Under the pieces are notes generated by a model. It searched no databases, was not told the origin of the DNA, and saw only the letters and a program-made list of their open reading frames with translations. A stretch of DNA of 64,000 nucleotides, taken from NCBI GenBank assembly GCA_964541225.1, contig CAZIPN010000009.1, forward strand, positions 3,277 to 67,276, given 5' to 3'. Positions 26,574-35,023 of the stretch are shown in pieces. Origin of the DNA: CAZIPN01 sp964541225. Its GTDB lineage: Bacteria; Actinomycetota; Coriobacteriia; Anaerosomatales; JAAXUF01. Every line of letters starts with the position of its first letter. The stretch's first letter is position 1. A program made the position numbers and the translations under genes.

Positions 26574-27674
26574 TCAGCCGGTTCGGACAGGCATAAGCAC
26601 GTAGAGAAAGCCGTCTTCCGAGACACTTCTGATCAAACCGGGCTTGTCACGGTCCTTGATCTCGAGCCTGATCGTCTCTACCCCGGCAGAGGACAGGCCG
26701 TCCATTAGGAACGAGTGGTTGAATGCGATCTCCGTGTTGCTTCCTTCGACCTTGACCATGAGATCTTCCGACGCATCTCCTACGTCTTGAGTCATCGCGG
26801 AGAGCGAAAGTGTCTGGTCTTCCGCATTCACGCCCAATTTGATAGGCGAATTGTGCAGCGCAAGCAGTGAGACTCTCTTGACCGCTGCAATCAACTCATC
26901 CGTGGGTATTTCGATCGCTGTGGTGGAGTCCTTCGGAATGATCTGTTTGTAGTTCGGGAAGTTCCCTTCGATTCTCCGCGTCACGAATGTCGTCTCGCCG
27001 AACTCGAACACGACCTGATTCTCCGTCACTCCCACTGTCATCTCTTGCGAATCACTCATCATCCTGGTGACCTCATCGAGCGCCTTTCCGGGGACCACCA
27101 CCTGCAGACTTTCCGGGGGCTCGCCTTCCAGGACAACCTCGCTGATCGCAAGTCTGTACGAATCGGTGGAAACCATCTTCAGGGCCGGTCCTTCGACCAA
27201 GACCAGAATGCCGGTTAGGGTCGCTCGGGTTTCGTCCCGGCTGACAGAGCGCGAGACACGCTTGACCACTGAACCGATGACCTCTGAGGGAAGGGAGACC
27301 GTCTTCTCAAGAACCACCTCAGGGAACTTCGGAAAGTCGGCGGCACTGAGCGTTCTAATTGTGAAGGATGAATGCTGACACCTGACGTGCGCCACGTCCC
27401 CTTCGGTTTCTACGGTGACCGCAGCTTCAGGCAAGTTCCTGACGATCTCTGTGAGAAGCCTGCCTGGGACAACTGCAGTTCCCTCGTCTTCAACAAGAGC
27501 AGCGCACGTTCGCCTGACCGATATTTCGAGGTCCGTTGCCTGAAGCTGCAACTGACTGTCAGAAGCGGATACCAAGATCCCTGAAAGGATTGGCAGAGTC
27601 GATCGTGCCGACATTCCTTTGCCGACTACAGACAAAGCGTCGAGGAGTTCGCTTCGGGCGACGCTGAGCTTCAT
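26574..27674 (-). CDS. dnaN: DNA polymerase III beta sliding clamp
   Basis: A 366-aa clamp subunit with three repeats of the clamp fold. It begins MKLSVARSELLDALSVVGKGM and ends DGFLYVLMPVRTG, both standard for DnaN. Dimers encircle DNA and tether polymerase. The ATG at 27674 is preceded by GGGAC only, a weak site; a longer in-frame start upstream would read through DnaA boxes and is unlikely. Confidence 0.97.
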   Translation of the reverse strand: MKLSVARSELLDALSVVGKGMSARSTLPILSGILVSASDSQLQLQATDLEISVRRTCAALVEDEGTAVVPGRLLTEIVRNLPEAAVTVETEGDVAHVRCQHSSFTIRTLSAADFPKFPEVVLEKTVSLPSEVIGSVVKRVSRSVSRDETRATLTGILVLVEGPALKMVSTDSYRLAISEVVLEGEPPESLQVVVPGKALDEVTRMMSDSQEMTVGVTENQVVFEFGETTFVTRRIEGNFPNYKQIIPKDSTTAIEIPTDELIAAVKRVSLLALHNSPIKLGVNAEDQTLSLSAMTQDVGDASEDLMVKVEGSNTEIAFNHSFLMDGLSSAGVETIRLEIKDRDKPGLIRSVSEDGFLYVLMPVRTG

Positions 27675-27718
27675 GTACTGTCCCTTTCTATTCAATCTAT
27701 CAGTATTCATACATATAG

Positions 27719-27841
27719 CTTGTGGATTTGTGGACAGGTCACATTGTGGCAAGTCAGGCTCGGCGTGTCTCTTCTTGAGAGCCTGTGGACAACATGTTCA
27801 CCGTATCCACAACATCCCCAACCAGACCCGGCGTCCACAGA
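27719..27841. other. DnaA-box cluster between dnaA and dnaN
   Basis: Five DnaA-box-like 9-mers occur within 123 bp. They include TGTGGACAA (27784-27792, exact reverse of the actinobacterial TTGTCCACA), TGTGGATTT (27721), TGTGGACAG (27729), GTATCCACA (27803) and GCGTCCACA (27831). The dnaA-dnaN spacer is the classical origin site in many actinobacteria. Confidence 0.75.
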
Positions 27842-27916
27842 TATGGCGAGTCTATCCGCACGGTATCAAGACGATATCCCCCGTACTATCAACAGGGGCC
27901 CTACGTGTTGGCCACT

Positions 27917-29320
27917 TCACGGCGATGTGCGCTGCTTCACAGAGTTCGTGAGCTGCTGGATCTCCGTGTAGACCTGCCGCTGCTCACTCATGAGTTTTTG
28001 GATCTTAGCGGTTGCGTGCATGACCGTCGTATGGTCCCGCCCACCAAACCCCTCTCCTATCTTCGGCAGGGACAGATCCGTCAGTTCCCGCGATAGGTAC
28101 ATGGCGATCTGTCTTGGATAGACGATGGCCTGAGAGCGCTTGCTACCGACGAGATCAGCATGGCTCAAAGAGTAGTAGCGGCACACTTCTCGTTGGATAG
28201 TTGCGAGCGACACAGGGCGGTTGCAACGCTCCGGGAAGAAGTCCTTGAGCACCTCCCTGGCAGTGTCCAGGTCGACAACTGAGCGTCTCGAGAGGTCCCG
28301 CCATGCCCCGATCCGAATCATCGCCCCTTCCATTTCGCGAATATTGGGGGTCGCAATATTGGCAAGAAATTCCAACACATCCGCATGGACACTGATGTTC
28401 TCGGAAGCAGCGAATTCGCGAAGAATGGCGAGACGCATCTCCATGTCGGGAGGTTGAACGTCTGCAAGAAGACCCATTGAGAAACGGCTCTGGTAGCGTT
28501 CCTCCATGTTGATGTCTTTGGGAGGACGGTCCGATGCGAGGACAATGGCTCGGCCACGACGCTGCAGCTCATTGAAGGTGTTGAAGAACTGTTCTTGGAT
28601 ACCTTCTTTGGTCTCAAGGAACTGAACGTCATCAATGAGAAGCACATCAACTGATCGATACCGCTGCCTGAAACCGTCGATTCTCTTCGCCCTGATTGAA
28701 TCGACGTAGTCGTTGGTGAACTGCTCAGAAGTCACGTAGATGACTCTCTTGCGCGGGTAGTTCTGTACGACGTAGTGCCCAATCGCCTGAAGGAGATGGG
28801 TCTTTCCAAGACCTGGCCCTCCCCATATGAAGAGAGGGTTGTATTTCAGCCCCGGAGCTTCTGCTACCGCGCGAGCAGCATTGCGCGCGAACCGATTGGA
28901 CTCGCCAACCACGAATGAGTCAAACGTGTACTTTGGATCGAACTCCGATGGAGTGATTGGTGCGGACTCTGCCTCGGCCATGTTCTCAGGAGCAGGGCGC
29001 AGGGTGCTGTCCGGGACAATGGAAGCGACTTCCGGGGCATCCGGGATAGGGGCGACGTTTCGGTCGACGACAATCCGTACGGACATGTCCGTACCAACGA
29101 CCTGGCGAAGCGCAGCGCTCAGTCGCTGCGAGTAGCGCTCTTCCAACCAAGCGCGAGCGAAATCATTTTGGACTCCGACAACGAAGACACCGTCATCTGT
29201 AAGTTCCGTGGGGGCAGTGTGTTCGAACCACGTCTTGAAACTCGGGGTGTTGAGTTCGGCGCGAACGATCGCCAGGACTTCGTTCCAGACGGCCCCGATA
29301 TCAGTTGTCGCCATCGTCAT
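27917..29320 (-). CDS. dnaA: Chromosomal replication initiator DnaA
   Basis: A 467-aa DnaA. Domain I begins IGAVWNEVLAIV; a Pro/Ala/Glu linker (about 85-125) is domain II. The AAA+ domain has GGPGLGKTHLL and VLLIDDVQFL, and the domain IV helix-turn-helix reads GGRDHTTVMHA. It binds the boxes on both sides of its gene and melts the origin. Two in-frame ATGs lie 6 bp apart; GGAAG suits the second. It follows the ATPase-winged-helix gene by 27 bp on the same strand. Confidence 0.98.
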   Translation of the reverse strand: MTMATTDIGAVWNEVLAIVRAELNTPSFKTWFEHTAPTELTDDGVFVVGVQNDFARAWLEERYSQRLSAALRQVVGTDMSVRIVVDRNVAPIPDAPEVASIVPDSTLRPAPENMAEAESAPITPSEFDPKYTFDSFVVGESNRFARNAARAVAEAPGLKYNPLFIWGGPGLGKTHLLQAIGHYVVQNYPRKRVIYVTSEQFTNDYVDSIRAKRIDGFRQRYRSVDVLLIDDVQFLETKEGIQEQFFNTFNELQRRGRAIVLASDRPPKDINMEERYQSRFSMGLLADVQPPDMEMRLAILREFAASENISVHADVLEFLANIATPNIREMEGAMIRIGAWRDLSRRSVVDLDTAREVLKDFFPERCNRPVSLATIQREVCRYYSLSHADLVGSKRSQAIVYPRQIAMYLSRELTDLSLPKIGEGFGGRDHTTVMHATAKIQKLMSEQRQVYTEIQQLTNSVKQRTSP

Positions 29321-29347
29321 CTTCCAAGACCTCTATTCGTTGCTCGG

Positions 29348-30253
29348 TCAAGAACGGTTCATTAGGTTGGCGAGGAAGGAGAGCCCGTCCGGTGTCAGGG
29401 CCCGCTTGCCCGCGTCTGACTCGATCAGTCCCGCATCTTCGAGCATGGCGAGATCTCTGTAGGCTGTGGAGATCCCCACTCCGAGCTCGCGCGATACGAG
29501 ACTGGGCCCCGCAAGTCCCGCCTCCAGGACGAGCGCCAAGACCTGCTGCTGGCGCATCGACAGTCTCGGCGCTCCCGAATGGGTTTCGCTCAGTTCAATT
29601 TCAGACTCCGGCCGATCGCCAAGAGGAAGGAGTGTATCTGCGAGGTCGGCTGCTGCCAACGCGGGCTCGTGCGAAGAGGGAACTTCGGTTGCCGTGGCCT
29701 TTCCAGCATGAACGGTAACCACGGATCCCGACCCGAGGTTGTCCTCAATGACGAGGAACCCCCCCGAGTGCGCAAGATACTCCTGCACGATAGGCAGTCC
29801 AGATCCAACTCCTCGAATATAGCGCTTCATGTCGCCGCGAGCCGTGGTGAATCCGGGCGCGAGAGCTCGTTCTTTGTCAGGGAAACCGGGTCCCTGGTCG
29901 GCAAACCGGATCAACGATCCGGACTCCAGAATGGAGACTACGGGCTCGAGAAAGTCCGCATGAATGAAGTTCTCGGCTATCTCGCGAATGACGGTGTAGG
30001 GGATGTTCCCCCCCTCCATGCGGCAGAACTCGTACACACGGGTGGAGAGCGTCTCAATGAACTGATCTGGAGACGAGGGCTCGACGTCCACGATTCTGGG
30101 TGTTGCGGACGGGCCGTTGTACACGGCAATCCGTGCCCTTATGTCTGTGCGCGCGCGCGACCCATACTGAGTACGCCGATCGTCCGAGGCCGTGACGGTG
30201 CCGAGGGACTGATCCCGAAGCTCCTCCATTGCCGAGGAATAGAACGATTTCAT
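29348..30253 (-). CDS. GHKL-type ATPase fused to a winged-helix domain, next to oriC
   Basis: A protein of about 301 aa. A histidine-kinase-like ATPase fold covers about residues 60-200, with N-box REIAENFIHAD (about 90-100), G1 FADQGPGFPD and G2 RGVGSGLPIVQEYL. No phosphoacceptor histidine domain is seen. After a linker comes a C-terminal winged helix (about 233-280, LSMRQQQVLALVLEAG...STAYRDLAMLEDAGLIE). This resembles SpoIIAB/RsbW-type ATPases joined to a DNA-binding domain. It sits between oriC and dnaA and is probably cotranscribed with dnaA. ATG 30253 is chosen; a TTG at 30319 would put DnaA boxes inside the coding region. Control of dnaA or of initiation is an inference. Confidence 0.8.
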   Translation of the reverse strand: MKSFYSSAMEELRDQSLGTVTASDDRRTQYGSRARTDIRARIAVYNGPSATPRIVDVEPSSPDQFIETLSTRVYEFCRMEGGNIPYTVIREIAENFIHADFLEPVVSILESGSLIRFADQGPGFPDKERALAPGFTTARGDMKRYIRGVGSGLPIVQEYLAHSGGFLVIEDNLGSGSVVTVHAGKATATEVPSSHEPALAAADLADTLLPLGDRPESEIELSETHSGAPRLSMRQQQVLALVLEAGLAGPSLVSRELGVGISTAYRDLAMLEDAGLIESDAGKRALTPDGLSFLANLMNRS

Positions 30254-30284
30254 CTCGGTGCGACTCTCTTCCAACGTACTCAAC

Positions 30285-30817
30285 TTATCCACAGAACAAT
30301 CCACAGAACGCCTTGCCAAGGCGAATTCGTTAAACCCCTGCTAACTCCCGTGTCTACCTGCGCCCTTTCGTTGTCGAATTGCGTGTTCCACGGGTGTGAC
30401 AAGGGCTTTTCGTACTTGTCCACAAGATCTTCCACATGGTCTCGCCACATTTCACTAGCTGCAGACTCCCTTTCCACAGCCATGCAGCTGACGGCGGGCG
30501 TTTGTTGCCGTGACCCACTGGCTGACTGTGGAAAGAAGTCGCGAAAGCGCGGCTCCTGTGGAAAGAACGGCCGACGGGAAATGGGTGTCTGCGAACCTCA
30601 ATGCGCTCGTCATGAGCGCAAGATAGACTGCGAGGCATGTAGCGATAAGCGGCACATATTCGACGCCGAAAGGCAAATATCAAGGCTGCAAGGGGCTTGC
30701 GAGAGTCCTTCGAAGGCTTCGCGATGATAGCAAGGGGCGCATTCAGGGACAATGACCGCATCGCGGTTATCCACAGGTTCCACAAGGGCGCACGCTGCTT
30801 TTTCCACAGTATCCACA
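30285..30817. other. oriC: Chromosomal replication origin oriC (main DnaA-box cluster)
   Basis: Perfect boxes TTATCCACA at 30285-30293 and 30767-30775, and TTGTCCACA at 30416-30424. Degenerate boxes occur at 30297 (CAATCCACA), 30428, 30470, 30527 and 30557 (TGTGGAAAG), 30800 (TTTTCCACA) and 30809 (GTATCCACA). The block lies between the leftward dnaA operon and the rightward rpmH operon, and gene directions diverge from it. No strongly AT-rich unwinding element is obvious; 30640-30680 is the least GC-rich part. Confidence 0.88.
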
Positions 30818-30947
30818 GATTCTGCAGAGGTTTTCGCGCGTCGGGCGGTTCATGCGAAGAAGAGTCGAGAGAGCGCGCAGTGAGGTCAGCATGACATGAT
30901 TGCACCGCGCGATCCGGGGAGCGATTGCACGAGCTGGTCGTGTGGAA

Positions 30948-30976
30948 TTGACAGAGTGCGGGCGCCCGCATATATT
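30948..30976 (+). promoter_or_regulatory. Promoter of the rpmH operon
   Basis: TTGACA (30948-30953) and TATATT (30971-30976) are exactly 17 nt apart, a near-consensus sigma-70-type promoter 42 bp before rpmH. CCGCAT-ATATTT-ATGCGG (30966-30983) overlaps the -10 and start region as a 6-bp palindrome and could bind a regulator or form a leader hairpin. Confidence 0.82.
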
Positions 30977-31017
30977 TATGCGGCTTTGCGCCGAAGGCGG
31001 CGCACCGAGGAGGAACA

Positions 31018-31152
31018 TTGAAGCGCACGTACCAACCAAATGTTCGCAAACGCGCGAAGACCCACGGTTTCCGCGCTCGTATGGCCTCGCGCGGTGGACG
31101 CGCGGTTCTTGCCGCTCGCCGTCGCAAAGGGCGCAAGATACTCAGCGCGTAG
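31018..31152 (+). CDS. rpmH: 50S ribosomal protein L34
   Basis: A 44-aa L34, reading MKRTYQPNVRKRAKTHGFRA near the N terminus and RRRKGRKILSA at the end, the standard family sequence and length. The start is TTG with GAGGAGGAA 5-6 nt upstream. It is first in the rpmH-rnpA-yidD-yidC-jag-rsmG string, conserved next to origins. Confidence 0.97.
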   Translation: MKRTYQPNVRKRAKTHGFRARMASRGGRAVLAARRRKGRKILSA

Positions 31153-31180
31153 CAGTTCACCGTCGGCGAGGCGAGGCGAG

Positions 31181-31510
31181 TTGGACACCATCAAGTCCTC
31201 GCGCGAGATTGACTCGATCTTTCGCGAGTCAACCAAAGCCGCTCATCCCCTACTCATGGTACTTGTGACGCCCACTCCGGCTCGGCATGGCGCCCGGGGC
31301 CGGGTCGCAGTCATCGCCGGCAGAAGACTGGGTTCAGCGGTGCTGCGTAACCGCTGCCGCAGGGTTCTCCGAGAGAGTATTCGCAGATGCCGCGGGCCGT
31401 GGCCAGGCTGGGACGTGGCCGTTGTCGCAAGAGCGCAGACCGCTGCCGGGAAACCGGAGGACGTGGATCGTGTCTTGCGTGACCTTCTGGAACGGGCGGG
31501 AGTCCCGTGA
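31181..31510 (+). CDS. rnpA: Ribonuclease P protein component
   Basis: A 109-aa RnpA that helps the RNase P RNA cut tRNA 5' leaders. The RNR motif is seen as RNRCRRVLRESIRR, preceded by GRVAVIAGRRLGSAVLRN. TTG at 31181 fits the family N terminus (SSREIDSIFRES), 28 bp after rpmH. The ribosome-binding site is weak (GGCGAG). The stop overlaps yidD. Confidence 0.95.
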   Translation: MDTIKSSREIDSIFRESTKAAHPLLMVLVTPTPARHGARGRVAVIAGRRLGSAVLRNRCRRVLRESIRRCRGPWPGWDVAVVARAQTAAGKPEDVDRVLRDLLERAGVP

Positions 31511-31749
31511 GCAGAATATGGCGCGTCTTCGTGCGCATTCCGAGCATCGTCGTCATGCTGCTCATCCATGTCTACCGGCGTGTTATCTCCCCCGCGTTTC
31601 CCCCATCATGCAGGTTCACGCCGACATGCTCGGCATATGCGCTAACATCAATCGAGCGCTACGGGCTTGTAAGAGGCGGCTGGCTCGCCATCAGGCGGAT
31701 TGGGCGATGCCATCCTTGGAATCCGGGAGGACATGACCCCGTCCCCTAG
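31507..31749 (+). CDS. yidD: Membrane protein insertion efficiency factor YidD
   Basis: An 80-aa YidD. The family core reads VYRRVISPAFPPSCRFTPTCSAYA with its two conserved cysteines, then IERYGLVRGGWLAIRRIGRCHPWNPGG with the third. It helps YidC-dependent insertion at the inner face of the membrane. GTG overlaps the rnpA stop by 4 bp. Confidence 0.95.
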   Translation: MSRIWRVFVRIPSIVVMLLIHVYRRVISPAFPPSCRFTPTCSAYALTSIERYGLVRGGWLAIRRIGRCHPWNPGGHDPVP

Positions 31750-31778
31750 GACGATGTGTGCACGTATTGGAGGCGTTT

Positions 31779-32588
31779 GTGAGTTTCCCGCTGTGGGACC
31801 AGTTTCAAGCACTGATCTTCGCGGCTCTTCGCGCAACGGAAGGGGTCGTTGGCGATTGGGGCATGGCCATCATCCTGCTTACGGTGGCAATACGTGTTGT
31901 GCTCTTGCCACTGACATGGAAGCAGACCAAGTCCATGGCCGAGCTTCAGCGCATCCAGCCCAAGATCAAAGAGCTGCAGCAGAAGTACAAGGATGACAAG
32001 GAGAAGCTGCAGGAAGAGACGCTGAAGTTCTACCAAGAGAACAAGGTGAATCCCCTTGGTGGGTGCCTGCCAATGCTGATCCAGATGCCCATCCTGTTCG
32101 CGCTCTATGGCGTGCTTGGGCAGCGAGGCAAACAGCTTGGCCCGATGCTCAAGTACTTGCACGACAACCACATGGTGGGCACGTTCTACGGGATCATTCC
32201 AGATATTGCCAAGACTCCCCAGAGCGTGTGGGCCTCCCATGACTACATCATGCTCATTCCGTATTTGGTCTTGGTGATCCTGTTCGCCGTAAGCATATGG
32301 CTTCCCCAGGCGCTGATGCCTGGGGAAAGGACGCAGAAGAACATGGTCGCGGTCATGGCCATTGTCATGCTCGCGTTTGGCTGGGGCGCCCCTGCGGGAG
32401 TGCTACTGTACTGGGACGTCTCCAGCATCTGGGGTGTCGCGCAGCAGCAGCTCACGATGAGCAGCATGAAGAACGAGATCGCAACGGACGAGGACAAGAG
32501 CGAGTCATCGAACAAGCAGAAGGACCCTTCCGCGCCAGCGGAAGTTGCCGGCAAGAAGCCCTCGAACAAGAAACCTAAGAAGAGCTAG
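31779..32588 (+). CDS. yidC: Membrane protein insertase YidC
   Basis: A 269-aa short-type YidC/Oxa1, without the large periplasmic domain of proteobacteria. Five membrane segments are visible, the hydrophilic-groove arginine is in LLTVAIRVVLLPLTWKQ, and a cytoplasmic helical hairpin (IQPKIKELQQKYKDDKEKLQEE) follows. GGCLPMLIQMPILFALYGVL is typical. The Lys-rich tail (NKKPKKS) could contact ribosomes. GTG 31779 has TGGAGG 5 nt upstream and is better placed than GTG 31758. Confidence 0.95.
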   Translation: MSFPLWDQFQALIFAALRATEGVVGDWGMAIILLTVAIRVVLLPLTWKQTKSMAELQRIQPKIKELQQKYKDDKEKLQEETLKFYQENKVNPLGGCLPMLIQMPILFALYGVLGQRGKQLGPMLKYLHDNHMVGTFYGIIPDIAKTPQSVWASHDYIMLIPYLVLVILFAVSIWLPQALMPGERTQKNMVAVMAIVMLAFGWGAPAGVLLYWDVSSIWGVAQQQLTMSSMKNEIATDEDKSESSNKQKDPSAPAEVAGKKPSNKKPKKS

Positions 32589-32626
32589 TCCGGCGCCCAC
32601 GGCGCTTCACAGATGGAGGTGTCTCA

Positions 32627-33367
32627 GTGCTGACGGAGTGTGTGAAGGAGGCTGCGACGGTCGCGGAAGCAGTGGATGCCGCACTGGAGGAGCTAGGAGT
32701 ACAGCAAGACGCTGTCGAGTACGAGGTGATCGAGGAGCCTGGCCATAAGCGGTTTGGCCTGGGTGCCGAGCGGCAAGCGAAGGTGCGCGTCTGGCTGAAG
32801 CCCTCCTACCTGGCCGATCTGGAAGAGCCTGATGAGGGCAAGATCGAGGCGGACGAGGCTCTTCCGGAAGCACTGCGTGCGGATCCGTCTGAACAACTCT
32901 CCGAAGAGGATTTGGACCGAATCGCTGACACGGCCGTGTCAGCGATTCAGGAGATACTCAAGGCATTCGGCATAGACCAAGCCAGCATAGAGGAGTATGA
33001 GGGAGACGAGCAGGAGATCATCCTTGATGTTGTCGGCGGGGATCTGGCACTGCTCATAGGTCGCCACGGGCGAACGCTTGACGCCCTGCAGATTGTCGTC
33101 TCCGCAATCACCAGTCGCGAACTTGGTCTCCGCTACCCAGTCGTAGTGGACATCGAGGGCTACCGGCATCGTCGGCGACAGAAGATAGAAGACGTTGCTC
33201 GGCGTGCGGCTGATCGTGCGGCGCGTCAGCACTCCCCAGTTCGCCTGCGGCCGATGACGGCTTACGAACGAAGAGTGGTTCATGTTGTGCTCAGGGACGA
33301 TCGGCGGGTGGCGACAGCCAGCGAGGGTGAAGATCCATTCCGGATGGTCGTGGTGAGCCCCAAGTAG
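32627..33367 (+). CDS. khpB: RNA-binding protein KhpB/Jag
   Basis: A 246-aa protein with Jag-N (about 1-50), an acidic linker (about 65-105), a KH domain (about 110-180; GRHGRTLDALQIV in place of the GxxG loop) and an R3H domain (about 185-246, with RLRPMTAYERRVVHVVL). Jag/KhpB pairs with KhpA to bind RNA and affects cell elongation in Firmicutes. The GTG start has TGGAGG 7-8 nt upstream. Confidence 0.94.
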   Translation: MLTECVKEAATVAEAVDAALEELGVQQDAVEYEVIEEPGHKRFGLGAERQAKVRVWLKPSYLADLEEPDEGKIEADEALPEALRADPSEQLSEEDLDRIADTAVSAIQEILKAFGIDQASIEEYEGDEQEIILDVVGGDLALLIGRHGRTLDALQIVVSAITSRELGLRYPVVVDIEGYRHRRRQKIEDVARRAADRAARQHSPVRLRPMTAYERRVVHVVLRDDRRVATASEGEDPFRMVVVSPK

Positions 33368-33416
33368 CTCGCACTCTATCCCAACGGCGTTCTCCATCAC
33401 CCACTGCTGCCGGAGA

Positions 33417-33432
33417 GGTTTCACGTGAAACA
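33417..33432. promoter_or_regulatory. parS: parS centromere site
   Basis: GGTTTCACGTGAAACA matches the ParB-binding consensus TGTTTCACGTGAAACA at 15 of 16 positions, with a perfect 14-bp palindrome. It lies 0.8-1.6 kb from parA and parB and about 2.6 kb from oriC. The GTG start codon of rsmG (33425-33427) is inside it. Confidence 0.93.
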
Positions 33433-34153
33433 TCCTCCACCGCCTGCGCTGGCCCGCGAGTTCCAGGAGGGCTTGAGCGATCTCGGCCTTCAGGCGCCCA
33501 CCGAGGTCGGAGATCGGTGTATTGACTACTTGCTGCGGGTACTGCATGCCAACAAGTCTATCAATCTGACTAGAATCTCTGATCCGAGAAGCGCAGTCAG
33601 ACTCCACCTGCTTGACTCCCTCACGGCGATGCCCGAACTTGAGGTGTCACCAAGCGGCACAGTTCTGGACCTGGGCACTGGTGCTGGGTTCCCCGGAGTC
33701 CCCCTTTGTATCGCCTCTGGCAGGCGGACAGTGCTCCTGGACTCCGTAGCGAAGAAGACGGCCACGATCGCTCGGATCTTGGATGAGTGTCAGATTGAGG
33801 AGGCGAGCGTAGTGTGCGGCAGAGCCGAGGAAGTTGCACGTAGCGAAGAGAACGTTTTCGCTGCCGTAGTCTCTCGTGCTGTAGCCTCCCTCCCGGTGTT
33901 GGTCGAGCTGGCGACGCCCTTCCTGGAAGTCCGCGGTCGACTGGTGGCGTTGAAGGGACGCATTTCGAACGAAGAGGTGGATTCCGGTGACCGCGCCGCC
34001 GAGATTGTGGGTCTCGAGAGGGTGGGACGCAGAACGTTCGTGCTTCCGGGTGGGCCTGAGCACAGGACGCTCCTCGTGTACGAGAAGGTGGGACCTGGGT
34101 CCGCGACCCTGCCTCGCCGGATAGGCCTGGCGAGAAGGAAGCCGCTGGCGTAG
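33425..34153 (+). CDS. rsmG: 16S rRNA (guanine(527)-N7)-methyltransferase RsmG
   Basis: A 242-aa RsmG (GidB). The SAM-binding motif is VLDLGTGAGFPGVPLCI, after the family signature RLHLLDSLTA. VVSRAVASLPVLVELATPFL follows. It methylates G527 of 16S rRNA; loss causes low-level streptomycin resistance in other bacteria. GGAGAGG lies 7-8 nt before the GTG, which is part of the parS palindrome, so ParB binding could affect transcription here. Confidence 0.96.
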   Translation: MKHPPPPALAREFQEGLSDLGLQAPTEVGDRCIDYLLRVLHANKSINLTRISDPRSAVRLHLLDSLTAMPELEVSPSGTVLDLGTGAGFPGVPLCIASGRRTVLLDSVAKKTATIARILDECQIEEASVVCGRAEEVARSEENVFAAVVSRAVASLPVLVELATPFLEVRGRLVALKGRISNEEVDSGDRAAEIVGLERVGRRTFVLPGGPEHRTLLVYEKVGPGSATLPRRIGLARRKPLA

Positions 34154-34157
34154 GGAG

Positions 34158-34186
34158 TTTCGCCTGATCGCGCGTTTCTCTATACT
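34158..34186 (+). promoter_or_regulatory. Promoter of parAB
   Basis: TTTCGC (34158-34163) and TATACT (34181-34186) are 17 nt apart, just after rsmG ends. The -10 is strong and the -35 weak. The leader to the chosen parA start is about 75 nt. Confidence 0.55.
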
Positions 34187-34267
34187 GCTGGCGGGCGCGT
34201 GTGAAGCGCAACGAGGAGCGGCGGCCCGGGCGTGAGTTCGCCAAACCCGACGACAGGAGCAGAATCA

Positions 34268-35023
34268 GTGATCCTCGCAGTGGTGAACCAGAAGGGCGGT
34301 GTCGGCAAGAGCACGACGTCAGTGAATCTTGCGGCCAGCCTGGGGGCAATGGGGAAAAGGACGCTCCTGGTAGACCTGGATCCCCAAGGGAACTCGACGT
34401 CAGGCTACGGACTGGACAAGAACCGCCGCGAGCATTGCATCTACAACGCCTTGCTCGGTGACACGGAGATCCAGGACATCATCGAGCCAGTGGAGGTCGA
34501 GAACGTCTTTGTCGTACCCGCGACGATCCAGCTGGCAGGGGCCGAGATCGAACTGGTCTCCGCATTCAGCCGTGAGACGAAGCTCAAGACGATGTTGGAC
34601 TCGGTCAGTGCTGACTTCGACTACGTCATCGTCGACTGTCCTCCATCGTTGGGTCTTCTGACGGTCAACGCGTTGACGGCTGCCGAGGGTCTTGTGATTC
34701 CGATCCAGTGCGAGTACTACGCACTTGAGGGCCTGTCCAAGCTGCTCGACAGCGTTCGGCTGGTCAAGACCCACCTGAATCCTCGACTGGAGGTCTTCGG
34801 TGTGGTGATGACCATGCACGATTCGCGAACCCGACTGGCGCAACAGGTCGTCGATGAAGTCAAGGACTTCTTCGGTGACAAGGTGTTCGAGACGCTCATT
34901 CCTCGAACGGTCAGATTGTCCGAAGCACCAAGCTTCGGGAAACCTGTGACGCTGTACGATCCTCTTGGCAAGGGCGCGGCGGCGTACGACAACTTGGCGA
35001 AGGAAGTGGTTGATCGTGTCTAG
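34268..35023 (+). CDS. parA: Chromosome partitioning ATPase ParA (Soj)
   Basis: A 251-aa ParA. The deviant Walker A is NQKGGVGKST near the N terminus, A' is DLDPQGNSTSG, and Walker B lies in YVIVDCPPSLGLLTVNAL. The family end SEAPSFGKPV is present. It forms a nucleoid gradient that moves ParB-parS complexes and can influence DnaA. GTG 34268 has AGGAG 8 nt upstream; GTG 34232 would add 12 residues before the core. Confidence 0.96.
   Translation: MILAVVNQKGGVGKSTTSVNLAASLGAMGKRTLLVDLDPQGNSTSGYGLDKNRREHCIYNALLGDTEIQDIIEPVEVENVFVVPATIQLAGAEIELVSAFSRETKLKTMLDSVSADFDYVIVDCPPSLGLLTVNALTAAEGLVIPIQCEYYALEGLSKLLDSVRLVKTHLNPRLEVFGVVMTMHDSRTRLAQQVVDEVKDFFGDKVFETLIPRTVRLSEAPSFGKPVTLYDPLGKGAAAYDNLAKEVVDRV

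Noticed and set aside
29579..30727. Plus-strand open frame of 382 codons across the ATPase gene and oriC
   Set aside because: It is antisense to a clear ATPase domain and reads through many DnaA boxes.
30354..31160. Minus-strand open frame of 268 codons over oriC and rpmH
   Set aside because: It covers the rpmH promoter and L34 gene on the opposite strand; composition is not protein-like.
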